Origin: Thermoplasmata archaeon
GTDB lineage: Archaea > Thermoplasmatota > Thermoplasmata > Thermoplasmatales > Thermoplasmataceae
NCBI GenBank assembly: GCA_021800105.1
Contig: JAJYZI010000003.1
Location: 1-52,701, forward strand
Direction: 5' to 3'
Length of the DNA: 52,701 nucleotides
The notes under the pieces were generated by a model. That model saw only the letters and a list, made by a program, of their open reading frames with translations, was not told the DNA's origin and ran no database searches. The translations under genes and the position numbers were made by a program. Below, in pieces: positions 18,017 through 26,296 of the stretch. Each line of letters begins with the position of its first letter. Within the stretch, counting starts at the first letter, position 1.

Positions 18017-18913
18017 ATGCAGCTTGTGGAATGCGTTCCGAACTTCAGCGATGGAAGAAACAAAGAAATAGTGGACAAGATAGTAGCAGCTATTCGTTCA
18101 GTAGATGGCGTTAAGATACTCGACCAGGAAATGGATCCCGATCATAACAGGTCGGTGGTATCTTTTATAGCACCCCCTGATCCAGCCAGAAGAGCAGCAT
18201 TTGAGGGAATTAAGGCAGCTTCCAAGCTGATTGATATGACAAAACATCATGGTGAACATCCGAGGTTTGGGGCTTCTGATGTCGTACCGTTTATTCCTAT
18301 TTCAGATGTTACTATGAAGGATTGCATAGAAATATCCAGAAAACTTGGAGAACAGGTTGGAAAGGAGCTTAACATACCTGTATACATGTATGGTAATTCC
18401 GCGTTATTGGAATCCAGAAAGAATTTGGAGGATATCAGGAACAAGAACTTCCAATTCGAGGAACTAGCTAAAAGCATATCCGACGCGAAATGGAAACCTG
18501 ATTACGGACCATCTGAGGTTGGGACTGCAGGTGCCTCAATCATTGGATCCCGAGAAGCCCTGATAGCATACAATGTCAATTTAAACACTACCAATCTGGA
18601 AATAGGAAAGAAGGTAGCGAAGGCCTTGAGGGCAAAGGATGGCGGTTTGACGTTTGTGAAGTCGCTTGCATTCTTTATTAAGGAAAAAAACATGGTACAG
18701 ATTTCAATGAACCTGACCAATTTCTCAAAGACACCAGTTTACCGGGCGTTTGAGCTTGTCAAATTAGAAGCACTCAGATACGGTATCACAGTTGCAGAAT
18801 CTGAAGTGGTCGGTCTTATCCCCATGGAAGCGATATTGGAAGCATCCAGGTATTATTTGCAGCTAAATTCACTTAAGTCCGATCAGATTCTGGAAGTTAG
18901 AATGATGGAGTGA
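18017..18913 (+). CDS. ftcD: glutamate formimidoyltransferase
   Basis: Transfers the formimino group from N-formimino-glutamate to tetrahydrofolate. The N-terminus MQLVECVPNFSDGRN is the family signature; NRSVVSFIAPP, HHGEHPRFGASDVVPFIP and the GTAGASIIGSREALIAYNVNL strand are all conserved. The track's ATG (17978) adds 13 non-conserved residues, so I place the start at 18017. The partner cyclodeaminase follows after 6 nt, so the two halves fused in mammalian FTCD are separate genes here. With bacterial-type PurH in the same window, the pair may supply folate one-carbon units from histidine or purine breakdown. No hut genes are visible. Confidence 0.93.
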   Translation: MQLVECVPNFSDGRNKEIVDKIVAAIRSVDGVKILDQEMDPDHNRSVVSFIAPPDPARRAAFEGIKAASKLIDMTKHHGEHPRFGASDVVPFIPISDVTMKDCIEISRKLGEQVGKELNIPVYMYGNSALLESRKNLEDIRNKNFQFEELAKSISDAKWKPDYGPSEVGTAGASIIGSREALIAYNVNLNTTNLEIGKKVAKALRAKDGGLTFVKSLAFFIKEKNMVQISMNLTNFSKTPVYRAFELVKLEALRYGITVAESEVVGLIPMEAILEASRYYLQLNSLKSDQILEVRMME

Positions 18914-18919
18914 GTATGT

Positions 18920-19546
18920 ATGGAACTTGAAAATTTTATTGAGAGACTTTCTAGCAAAGACCCGGTTCCTGGTGGAGGTGCTGCTAGTGCACTCGTCGCC
19001 ATTGTTGGTGGCGCACTGGATTCGATGGTATCTGCCTTAACATCAGGGAAAAAAGGATATGAACAGAACCAGGAGAGGATAGCACAGATAGGCGAGGAGG
19101 CATCAAGATTAAAAAGAGAACTCGAGGATCTTATGAGAGATGACGAAACCGCCTTCAATGCCATCTCGGCAACATGGAAGCTGCCAAAGGGAACAGATGA
19201 TGAAAAGGAGAAAAGATCAAAGATGCTTCAAGACGCCCTGAAGCATGCAATACAACCTCCGTGGAAGATCGCAGAAAAAGCGCTTGAGGTCATGGATCTC
19301 TCAGCAGAGCTAATAAGGATAGGTAACAAGAATGCAGTCACGGATGCCGGATGCGGGCTGATCTTTGGATTTGCCGCGGCGGAGGGAGCCCTTCTGAATG
19401 TTGCAATAAATATAGACGCCATAACTGACGCGAAATTTGCGGAAGAAGAAAGGGCAAAGGTTAGGGATCTACATACAAAGCTCGAGATGAAGAGATCCAA
19501 GGGAATGTCACTATTGCAGGGTTCCTTGAAAGCACCTCCTTTCTAG
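18920..19546 (+). CDS. fchA: formimidoyltetrahydrofolate cyclodeaminase
   Basis: Releases ammonia from 5-formimino-tetrahydrofolate to give 5,10-methenyl-tetrahydrofolate. The 208-residue all-helical protein opens with the FTCD_C signature ENFIERLSSKDPVPGGGAAS and has a long amphipathic helix region, then GNKNAVTDAGCGLIFGFAAAEGALLNV, the folate-binding and catalytic region. The length is typical of the stand-alone enzyme. It is 6 nt downstream of ftcD on the same strand, so they are surely co-transcribed. Confidence 0.93.
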   Translation: MELENFIERLSSKDPVPGGGAASALVAIVGGALDSMVSALTSGKKGYEQNQERIAQIGEEASRLKRELEDLMRDDETAFNAISATWKLPKGTDDEKEKRSKMLQDALKHAIQPPWKIAEKALEVMDLSAELIRIGNKNAVTDAGCGLIFGFAAAEGALLNVAINIDAITDAKFAEEERAKVRDLHTKLEMKRSKGMSLLQGSLKAPPF

Positions 19547-19571
19547 TACCTTTTTTATAAGGTGTTATGCA

Positions 19572-20600
19572 GTGACAGCACGCACAGACCGCATGCAACT
19601 AAAACCCAAACCTGAAAAACGTGCCTTGCCTGACACCGTCACCGCTCTTAATGTTTCAAACAAGAAATCAAAGGATCATGCGGATCAACAGCGCCCTCCT
19701 GATATGAGTCCAGAAGCATTTGGAGGTAAAGATGAGCAGGGCACTGGCTTGCTCTATCTATGCGACAACTTACGGATAATGAGAGCCCTGCCGGAGAACT
19801 TCATCGACCTGATTTACATGGACCCACCATTCTTCACTCGTAAGGAACGCAGAGCGAGATCAAGAATAAGGGAATCAGTGGATTCATTTGAGGATAAATG
19901 GGGTTCTGGAGGTATAGAAGGGTACATAAAATGGCTCAGTCCGCGTCTCATTGAAGCCAGGCGTCTTCTGAATTCAACCGGCCTGATATATCTGCACCTG
20001 GACTGGCACGCAGTGCACTACGTCAAAGTGGAAATGGATCGTATATTTGGTTACAACCGCTTTATTAACGAAATAATATGGAGATACAGGACCGGCGGTG
20101 TATCCAAAAACATGTTCGCCCGGAAACATGATACCATACTTGCCTACTCTAAAACGCAAGAATATAGAATTGAGCCATGGAAAGAAAAGGCATATACAAA
20201 GAGCCGGTACAGGAAAGCTGGAAAGGTAAATTATGGGTCAGGTGATGCAGAATTCTTCAGAGACTCAAATGGAGTTTACAACTATGTGAATGCATCAGAT
20301 GTCTGGGAAATCCCTTATATAAACTCTCAGGCCAAAGAGCGAGTAGGATATCCATCACAGAAACCTGAATCCCTTCTTGAAAGAATTATTTCTTCTTCTA
20401 CGCGTAGTGGGGATACAGTGGCAGACTTTTTCTGCGGATCCGGCACAACCGGTGTGGTTGCACAGAAGCTCGGAAGGCGGTGGATACTTGCAGACAAATC
20501 CAGGGATGCGGTTGAGGTCTCAAGATTTCGGCTTCTGGATGCTGTCAGGGCGAACAACGTCAGGAAAGATTACATGGGTATTAAGATCCACGAATGCTGA
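19572..20600 (+). CDS. orphan beta-class DNA methyltransferase (N6-adenine or N4-cytosine)
   Basis: A 342-residue SAM-dependent DNA methyltransferase. Motif order is IV (YMDPPFF, near 84) before I (DFFCGSGTT, near 288), which defines the beta class. QKPESLLERII before motif I and RRWILADKSRDA after it are typical. The central region (about 150-265) is the target-recognition part. An N-terminal Lys/Pro-rich extension of about 50 residues precedes the first conserved block (LLYLCDNLRIMRALP). It starts at GTG, 25 nt after the cyclodeaminase stop; an ATG at 19593 is possible. No restriction endonuclease or specificity gene is next to it, so it appears to be a solitary methyltransferase. Confidence 0.88.
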   Translation: MTARTDRMQLKPKPEKRALPDTVTALNVSNKKSKDHADQQRPPDMSPEAFGGKDEQGTGLLYLCDNLRIMRALPENFIDLIYMDPPFFTRKERRARSRIRESVDSFEDKWGSGGIEGYIKWLSPRLIEARRLLNSTGLIYLHLDWHAVHYVKVEMDRIFGYNRFINEIIWRYRTGGVSKNMFARKHDTILAYSKTQEYRIEPWKEKAYTKSRYRKAGKVNYGSGDAEFFRDSNGVYNYVNASDVWEIPYINSQAKERVGYPSQKPESLLERIISSSTRSGDTVADFFCGSGTTGVVAQKLGRRWILADKSRDAVEVSRFRLLDAVRANNVRKDYMGIKIHEC

Positions 20601-20686
20601 AATCACTTCTTCTGGATAGGAACATAGTTAAGTCAAAACAAGCGCCAGCCAAAATTAAAACAAACAAAATGTAAAGAATATTTAGA

Positions 20687-20722
20687 TAAATATATATATT
20701 ATATTTGTAATCTCTTTGAGAT
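20687..20722 (+). promoter_or_regulatory. promoter and small palindrome before DUF1059 gene
   Basis: A long TATA-like tract (ATATATATATTATATTT, about 20689-20705) lies about 29 nt before the ATG. Between it and the gene is a 13-bp perfect inverted repeat (ATCTC-TTT-GAGAT, 20710-20722), at or just before the expected transcription start. Confidence 0.45.
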
Positions 20723-20726
20723 AAAT

Positions 20727-20909
20727 ATGCCATACAAATTTAAGTGCGCTGACATAGGGATGAACTGCGGATTTAGTGTCAAGGGTAGCAGCCCCGGAGA
20801 GTTGATGCCGAAGATTGCAGAACATGCAAAAACAGCTCACAAGATAGATGAAATAAACGAAGACCTGAAGAAGAAGGTTCAGGAAGCAATCAAGAAAACT
20901 ATGTTTTAA
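20727..20909 (+). CDS. DUF1059 family small protein
   Basis: A 60-residue protein that begins MPYKFKCADIGMNCGF and carries an EHAKTAHKI segment; the Cys pair and the His residues are the conserved features of DUF1059, a family common in archaea and actinobacteria with no settled function. The Cys/His pattern could bind a metal. The gene is monocistronic, with its own strong TATA tract and a T-run after the stop, and looks leaderless. Confidence 0.85.
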   Translation: MPYKFKCADIGMNCGFSVKGSSPGELMPKIAEHAKTAHKIDEINEDLKKKVQEAIKKTMF

Positions 20910-20925
20910 AAAAATAACACAATGC

Positions 20926-20941
20926 CTTTTACCTTTTTTTT
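20926..20941 (+). terminator. T-run terminator after DUF1059 gene
   Basis: CCTTTTACC is followed by eight T (20934-20941), 17-32 nt after the DUF1059 stop. This fits archaeal oligo-T termination. There is no hairpin. Confidence 0.5.
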
Positions 20942-21123
20942 CAATCAACGATCTGTTTTTCTCTAAGAGAGTACAGTACACCAGCTAAGGCTTGTATGCG
21001 GAACTATTTTGTTTGACCGTTATTTTACAACCTATTTAGTGTTGAGCTGATAATTTTGAGTGCACCATAAGAAATAACTATTTAGCAGGGATGCGGTAAA
21101 TTGAGTCTGGAGCACATCAGCGA

Positions 21124-22449
21124 ATGACCTTAACTACTGAGACCGATCCGCAGGAGGAAAACTATTCAAATCACAGTTGGTACCTGGGATACCTTGCATC
21201 AAACGCAGCGGGCGGTTTAACCACCCCCCTTATTCCACTCTTCATAACATTTTACCTGGGCCTAAATGTTTTTGACGTTGGAATAACATCTGCTATTGCA
21301 TCTGCTGCTTCTGTGCCAGCGCTTGTATTCTGGGGTCTTTTGTCAGACAGGTACAAAAAACGAAAGATATTCATCCTGGTTGGCTTCATCGGAGGCTTCC
21401 TCTCCTTACTACCAATGCTTTACGTTCATGCTCTCCTTTCCTACATTCTTGTTCTGATAGCATTCCAGGTCGTTTCCATGGCCTCTGTGCCTGTAAGCAC
21501 CATGATTCTGATAGAGAATTCCAGCGAGGACAAATGGCCAGGAGTAATGGGACGCTTTAACTTTGTTGCATCAATGGGAACTGTCATCGGACTTGCATTT
21601 GGAACAATTTTCATTGCTTTCCTTGCAAATAAGAGCTCTGAGCTTCTCGTAAATATATACATCATATCTGCATTCATATATCTGCTTTCAGCCATCATAA
21701 TATTTCTGGCAATCCCGGAGCCTAAGAGAACAATTCAAAGAAGGCGCCTGTCGAATATACATTCAATCCGGATCATGGAACGAATCCGGTTCTTCCCTTC
21801 CAGCATCATACACTTTGTAGGCTTGGGAGAAAGCAAAACTCGCCTTGGAAAGGACTTAAAATTCTATCTTTTCTGCACCTTTCTGTTGATGTTCGCTTTC
21901 CAGTTGTTTTTCGTTCCATACCCGGTTTTTGCCATAGACCGTCTTGGGGCGAGCGAGGTCGAAATTTATATAATGTATATACTCAACTCCGGCTTGGGTG
22001 CATTTACCTATCAATATACAGGGAGGATAAACAATAGGATTGGCATCCGTAAATCTCTTGCGTTTGCTCTAATCACAAGAATTGTAATATTCTCGGTTTT
22101 TGGAGCAATCTCGTTCATTATGTTCCAATCTGCATTATGGCTCATAATTGCCCTTATCATTTATGGTGCACTAGGTTCTTTATGGAGCTTTATCGGTATC
22201 GCAGAAACCACTTCGGTGACTTTGATAAGTCCTAAAGCAACAAGGGGAAAGACGATAGGTTATTACAACTCGCTTAATGGCATGGGACAGATATTCGGCG
22301 GACTCCTCTCTGGAATCATATCGCAATATGCTGGTTATTCTATTGATTTCTTGATTGCCGCTATCCTTGTTATTGCAGGCACCTCACTGATATTGAAAAG
22401 AACGCCAGCCAAGGTCAACAAGGGTTTAACAACGAACGTCTCGAGCTGA
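21124..22449 (+). CDS. MFS transporter, 12 TM
   Basis: A 441-residue major facilitator protein with about twelve hydrophobic segments in two halves. The loop 2-3 signature is WGLLSDRYKKRKIFILVG (G-x-x-x-D-R-x-x-R/K-R pattern), and a matching GRINNRIGIRKS sits after TM8. A basic central loop (about 200-235) separates the halves. The sequence does not point to a substrate; it is not of the OFA type seen later in this window. It converges on sepF with no gap between the stops. Confidence 0.85.
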   Translation: MTLTTETDPQEENYSNHSWYLGYLASNAAGGLTTPLIPLFITFYLGLNVFDVGITSAIASAASVPALVFWGLLSDRYKKRKIFILVGFIGGFLSLLPMLYVHALLSYILVLIAFQVVSMASVPVSTMILIENSSEDKWPGVMGRFNFVASMGTVIGLAFGTIFIAFLANKSSELLVNIYIISAFIYLLSAIIIFLAIPEPKRTIQRRRLSNIHSIRIMERIRFFPSSIIHFVGLGESKTRLGKDLKFYLFCTFLLMFAFQLFFVPYPVFAIDRLGASEVEIYIMYILNSGLGAFTYQYTGRINNRIGIRKSLAFALITRIVIFSVFGAISFIMFQSALWLIIALIIYGALGSLWSFIGIAETTSVTLISPKATRGKTIGYYNSLNGMGQIFGGLLSGIISQYAGYSIDFLIAAILVIAGTSLILKRTPAKVNKGLTTNVSS

Positions 22450-22830
22450 TTAGATAAGACTGCCGCGGACCTTCTGCTTATCGATGCCGACGCCTTTTGG
22501 TGTAACAATGATAAGCGACTCACCAAGTCTCGCAATATCCCCGCCCGAATCCTTGCCAAGCCTTCTCAGCTCTTCCACTACATTCCTGAACAGGCTTTCT
22601 TCCTTGTAAATCTTGCTGCAATCAACTATGACAAAACTTCCGTCACTTATGAACTCCCTTATCAGGAAAATATCCTCGTATCTGTATATCTCCGCTACCT
22701 TTACAGTGGTCTTGATTTCTGATGCATCCGAACTAAAATTAAGATCATTGAGATCAATGAAACGCCTTGGCTCCCCAGGCTTCCGGATCTCATTTTTCAG
22801 CTGCTTTTTACGTCCTAAGCGTACTGCCAT
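22450..22830 (-). CDS. sepF: SepF-like cell division protein
   Basis: A 126-residue protein with a basic N-terminal part and a SepF core from about residue 40: KTTVKVAEIYRYEDI, a strand/helix with GSFVIVDCSKI, then the diagnostic SGGDIARLGESLIIVTPKGV. In FtsZ-using archaea SepF tethers the FtsZ ring to the membrane. The N-terminus here (MAVRLGRKKQLKNEIRK) is not clearly the amphipathic anchor seen in other SepF. No ftsZ is in the window. It lies 59 nt downstream of a GT2 glycosyltransferase on the same strand. Confidence 0.85.
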   Translation of the reverse strand: MAVRLGRKKQLKNEIRKPGEPRRFIDLNDLNFSSDASEIKTTVKVAEIYRYEDIFLIREFISDGSFVIVDCSKIYKEESLFRNVVEELRRLGKDSGGDIARLGESLIIVTPKGVGIDKQKVRGSLI

Positions 22831-22889
22831 CGGATCAATTAGCCCTTATTAAAATATAAACATTGCTATTATGTCAGACAACATAACTT

Positions 22890-23564
22890 TTATTCGCTGA
22901 TTCTCTTGATCATCAGGTGGAAGAGGTTGGAAAAGCCATCTCTCCATGTCCGGAGTTTCGGCTTAGTTACCCTGACTCCATACCTGATAGGAATCTCGAT
23001 AAGGGTGCCATGCCTTAGTGCTTCAATCTTTATGTCCTGCGAGAAAGACATACCGTCGCTCAGTACCTTCATGCGTTCATATATGCTCTTGCGAAACACC
23101 CACATTCCGCTCTGTGAATCCTTGAGAGGGAAATTGAAGAGTATGCGTATGAAGATATTCAGCACGCTGTTCCCGACATAATGCAGCGTCGTATAGTTCA
23201 CGTTATTCCTGAGCGTCATCCTATCGCATGAGATGAAGTCTATATTGGAATATTCCAGAATCTCTATCAGAGGCTTCACCATCTCCACGGGATAGGTACC
23301 GTCACCATCAAGGCAGACAACGACGTCTCCGTCTGCCCTGCTTAGTCCCGTTTTGTAAGCAAGTCCGTAGCCTCTGCTTGGCTGGTCAATGACCAGCGCG
23401 CCGTTCTCTGCGGCAATCTCCTTTGTCCTGTCGGATGACTTTGTATCCACAACGATTACCTGGACAGAACCAAGCGTTTTCAGCTTACTCACTATCTCCC
23501 CGATAGTCTTCTCCTCGTTTATAGTCGGAATGACAACGCTTATTCTCCCAAGATCTTCCTGCAT
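22890..23564 (-). CDS. GT2 glycosyltransferase (dolichol-phosphate mannose synthase-like)
   Basis: A 224-residue single-domain GT-A enzyme. SVVIPTINEEKTIGEIV opens the nucleotide-sugar fold, VVDTKSSDRT binds uridine, and VVCLDGDGTYP holds the DxD metal site. QSGMWVFRKSIYERM and the final RYGVRVTKPKLRTWRDG match the dolichyl-phosphate mannose or glucose synthase group. There is no C-terminal membrane anchor. It probably loads a sugar onto the lipid carrier for glycoprotein or lipid glycan synthesis. It precedes sepF on the same strand. Confidence 0.85.
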   Translation of the reverse strand: MQEDLGRISVVIPTINEEKTIGEIVSKLKTLGSVQVIVVDTKSSDRTKEIAAENGALVIDQPSRGYGLAYKTGLSRADGDVVVCLDGDGTYPVEMVKPLIEILEYSNIDFISCDRMTLRNNVNYTTLHYVGNSVLNIFIRILFNFPLKDSQSGMWVFRKSIYERMKVLSDGMSFSQDIKIEALRHGTLIEIPIRYGVRVTKPKLRTWRDGFSNLFHLMIKRISE

Positions 23565-23614
23565 GATTAGGTCTGTGCACTCGTATGCTTAGGTGTTTTA
23601 AAATCTATCGCGAA

Positions 23615-26296
23615 TCAGCTTATAACCCTTGAAATGCCGGATTCCTTTGAGACCTCGAAAATTGCGTCTCCAGCGGATATGAGCTCCGTGTGGTGTGTTA
23701 TCAGTATAAGCTGTGGCATATACTCTCCTTCTCCCAGTGCATAATGGAGTATATTCCTGAGGTTTGCCCTCCTCTCCTCATCCAGGTAAGTAGTGGGCTC
23801 ATCCATTAGGAAACAATTGATCCGTTGCTCCTCATCCAGAAACCTCGAGATCGAGATCCTGAGCGCAATCGAAAGCGCAATTCTTTCTCCTCCGGATAGC
23901 GCATCCAGTTCAAGAATCCCATTTTTCTGGACAGCTACGTCAAAATCTTCGTTTACAAGAACATCATCGAAATCAAGCGAAAACGAGGAAAGTATCTGCC
24001 TCGTACCATTGGTAATGAATTCGGATGCTTTCTGTCTCAGGTATTTCTGTATGCCATCCACTCCAAATGCCGCCCTTAGCCTGTTAATTATCTCAATGGA
24101 ACTTTTCATTGCAATTACAGTTTTTTCTGTTGCCTCCAGTTCCAGGATATTACGCTTGAAACCCTCCAAGTCGGCCTCAATTCTGGAAACACTCTCCCTG
24201 CGTGAAGTAACTATGCTGGAAAGATCGGCATGCCTTGCCCTTGCCTTTTCATACACTGCATCCAGTCTGCTGACCTCACCTGAAACGCTGTTCAGATTGG
24301 AAACGTCGTTTTGAAGGCTATCAATCTCTCTTTCCAGATCACTAATTTGCCTCTTCCTCTCTTCCATTAAGAGAGAAAGCTGATCGTATTCCTTTGCTAT
24401 CGCTATGAGTTGGGAGTGGCGATGAAACAGCGCAGAGGATTCCTCCACAATTTCCTTATCAAGAGAAAAACCGGTCAATGCTTCAATTTTTGCGAGTTCA
24501 TCCTTCCGTGTTTTCATTTCTGCCTCGATCTCGACAATGCTGTTCATGGATTGGTTTTCTCTTGCTGCCTCAAGCTTTGCCGATGTCGATGAGTACCTTG
24601 CCTCATTATCCCGAAGCCGATCTATCTTGCTTTCGAGTTCATCAACTTTTTTCTTGGTTGCAACATAATCTGCATGATCCTTTTCAAGCGAAGTCAGTTC
24701 CTTCTGCAGATCTTCGATGATCTGTTTCCTGCTCTGTATTGATTCTTTTCCATGAAAGTAATCTGATACGCTCTTCGATCGCATCCGTGCAAGCAGGTTC
24801 CTCAATTTTTCCTGCTTTGTAGACAATTCACCTATTTCTGCCGCAATAGTTCCAATCTCAGCCAATGTTGCATCAATCGAAGAGTTAACATCTGCGTGAA
24901 GCGTTCCGATATGCTCCGGGGAAAGTTCAGAACCGCACAGGGGGCAAATATTCTTACCTTTCAGTTGTTCAATCCTTGATGACAGTTCCCGCTTTCTTTC
25001 ATTGCGGGATCCAAGATCGCCCTTTTTTGCATTTATCCTCTTACTGATCTCTTCCAGCTGATCCTCGGCATCGCTTATCTTCCTGAGAACTTGGTCAGGG
25101 TCAAGTTCCAGAGATCCGAAGATCTTCTCAACTTCATTGCCAAGATTGCTGATCTTTTTTTCTATAGTTGAAATATCGTCCATTATCAAGGATAAGCGCT
25201 CTGAATGCTTTTTCCACGCATCATTATGGGTTTCAAGGGACTTCAATCGCTTCGCAAGCCCGGAAAATTCTTCTGATGCAGTGGCATACAAATTGTGATC
25301 TTCCTGAAGATCCGATAACTGTTGCTTCATATCATTGACCGATCTCTCTATTGCAGCAATATCCTTCTTCCTCGCCTCGAGTTCAATAAGGCGAGATATT
25401 GATGTCGAACCTTTCATTATATCGTCATGATACACATACAGTGGATTCCCCTCTATTTTCCTGTTTTCAGCCATCCCTGATTCATTCTTCCTCAGCTTCC
25501 CATCTATGATTGTGACTTCTGAGGCGAGCCTTTTTAGCTCAGACCTTTTCGATGAAAGAAGAGAAGATTTCGCCTGAAGTTCAGCCAGTTTCACCCTTTC
25601 CAGAGAAAGAAGATCTTTCAGCCTCTCCTCATCCTTCAAAACTTCAAGGATTGAATCGGCGGCTTTTCCTATCTCGTTGGAAAGTCTCTCCTTTTCCTGC
25701 AGTGACTTGGCCATGCTCTCCCTGTACATCGAAAGGCGTTCGAGCTTACCCTGTGACTCAGAAATAGATTCGCTGACACTTCGGGAAATCTCAGAAAGCA
25801 TAGATGCCGTGTTTCCAAGCTTCTCTATTCCTATCATCCTTGAGAAGAACTCTTTTCTCTTCTTTGGCTGCTCATTTACAAGATCATCTATTTCACCCTG
25901 CGCCACAAAAACCGACTTCTCGAAGACATCCTGTTCCATTCCAATGATCTTTTCTACCTCTGAAGAGACGGATTCCTGCGAATCTGCGACCACAACGCCA
26001 TTCTTTAAAATAGAAGCTGCCCTGTCCCGTTGCCTCTCACCGTACGATCTTGTTACATCGTATGTATCCTCATCCACTTGGAATGATAGTTTAACGAAAC
26101 ATGCTGATGAACCATGCGAAACTGGATTTGACAGTCTCGCTCGATCCTTGCCGAACATGGCGAATTTTATCGCATCAAGGATGCTTGTTTTGCCGGCACC
26201 ATTCTGCCCGACTATCATGTTTATTCCACGATCGAAATAGAGAACAGTCTCCTTGTGAGACAGGAAATTCTTCAGTTCAAGGCTCTTTATCAGCAC
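23615..26296 (-). CDS. rad50: Rad50 ATPase
   Basis: SMC-like ATPase of the Mre11-Rad50 double-strand break complex. The N-terminal Walker A is GQNGAGKTS. Long coiled-coil arms meet at a zinc hook (ICPLCGSEL, about residue 450), and the C-terminal lobe has the ABC signature LSGGERIALSIALR and Walker B CFLMDEPTTYLDEE. About 893 residues is usual. The track's ATG (26311) overlaps mre11 by 35 nt; I prefer the GTG at 26296 because GGGGAG lies 7 nt upstream of it and MVLIKSLELKNFLSHKET is the conserved N-terminus. It is the last gene of the nurA-herA-mre11-rad50 cluster. Confidence 0.96.
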   Translation of the reverse strand: MLIKSLELKNFLSHKETVLYFDRGINMIVGQNGAGKTSILDAIKFAMFGKDRARLSNPVSHGSSACFVKLSFQVDEDTYDVTRSYGERQRDRAASILKNGVVVADSQESVSSEVEKIIGMEQDVFEKSVFVAQGEIDDLVNEQPKKRKEFFSRMIGIEKLGNTASMLSEISRSVSESISESQGKLERLSMYRESMAKSLQEKERLSNEIGKAADSILEVLKDEERLKDLLSLERVKLAELQAKSSLLSSKRSELKRLASEVTIIDGKLRKNESGMAENRKIEGNPLYVYHDDIMKGSTSISRLIELEARKKDIAAIERSVNDMKQQLSDLQEDHNLYATASEEFSGLAKRLKSLETHNDAWKKHSERLSLIMDDISTIEKKISNLGNEVEKIFGSLELDPDQVLRKISDAEDQLEEISKRINAKKGDLGSRNERKRELSSRIEQLKGKNICPLCGSELSPEHIGTLHADVNSSIDATLAEIGTIAAEIGELSTKQEKLRNLLARMRSKSVSDYFHGKESIQSRKQIIEDLQKELTSLEKDHADYVATKKKVDELESKIDRLRDNEARYSSTSAKLEAARENQSMNSIVEIEAEMKTRKDELAKIEALTGFSLDKEIVEESSALFHRHSQLIAIAKEYDQLSLLMEERKRQISDLEREIDSLQNDVSNLNSVSGEVSRLDAVYEKARARHADLSSIVTSRRESVSRIEADLEGFKRNILELEATEKTVIAMKSSIEIINRLRAAFGVDGIQKYLRQKASEFITNGTRQILSSFSLDFDDVLVNEDFDVAVQKNGILELDALSGGERIALSIALRISISRFLDEEQRINCFLMDEPTTYLDEERRANLRNILHYALGEGEYMPQLILITHHTELISAGDAIFEVSKESGISRVIS

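Noticed and set aside
23793-24314. 173-codon plus-strand frame opposite rad50
   Set aside because: Serine-rich antisense shadow of the Rad50 coiled coil and C-terminal lobe; no promoter or ribosome site.
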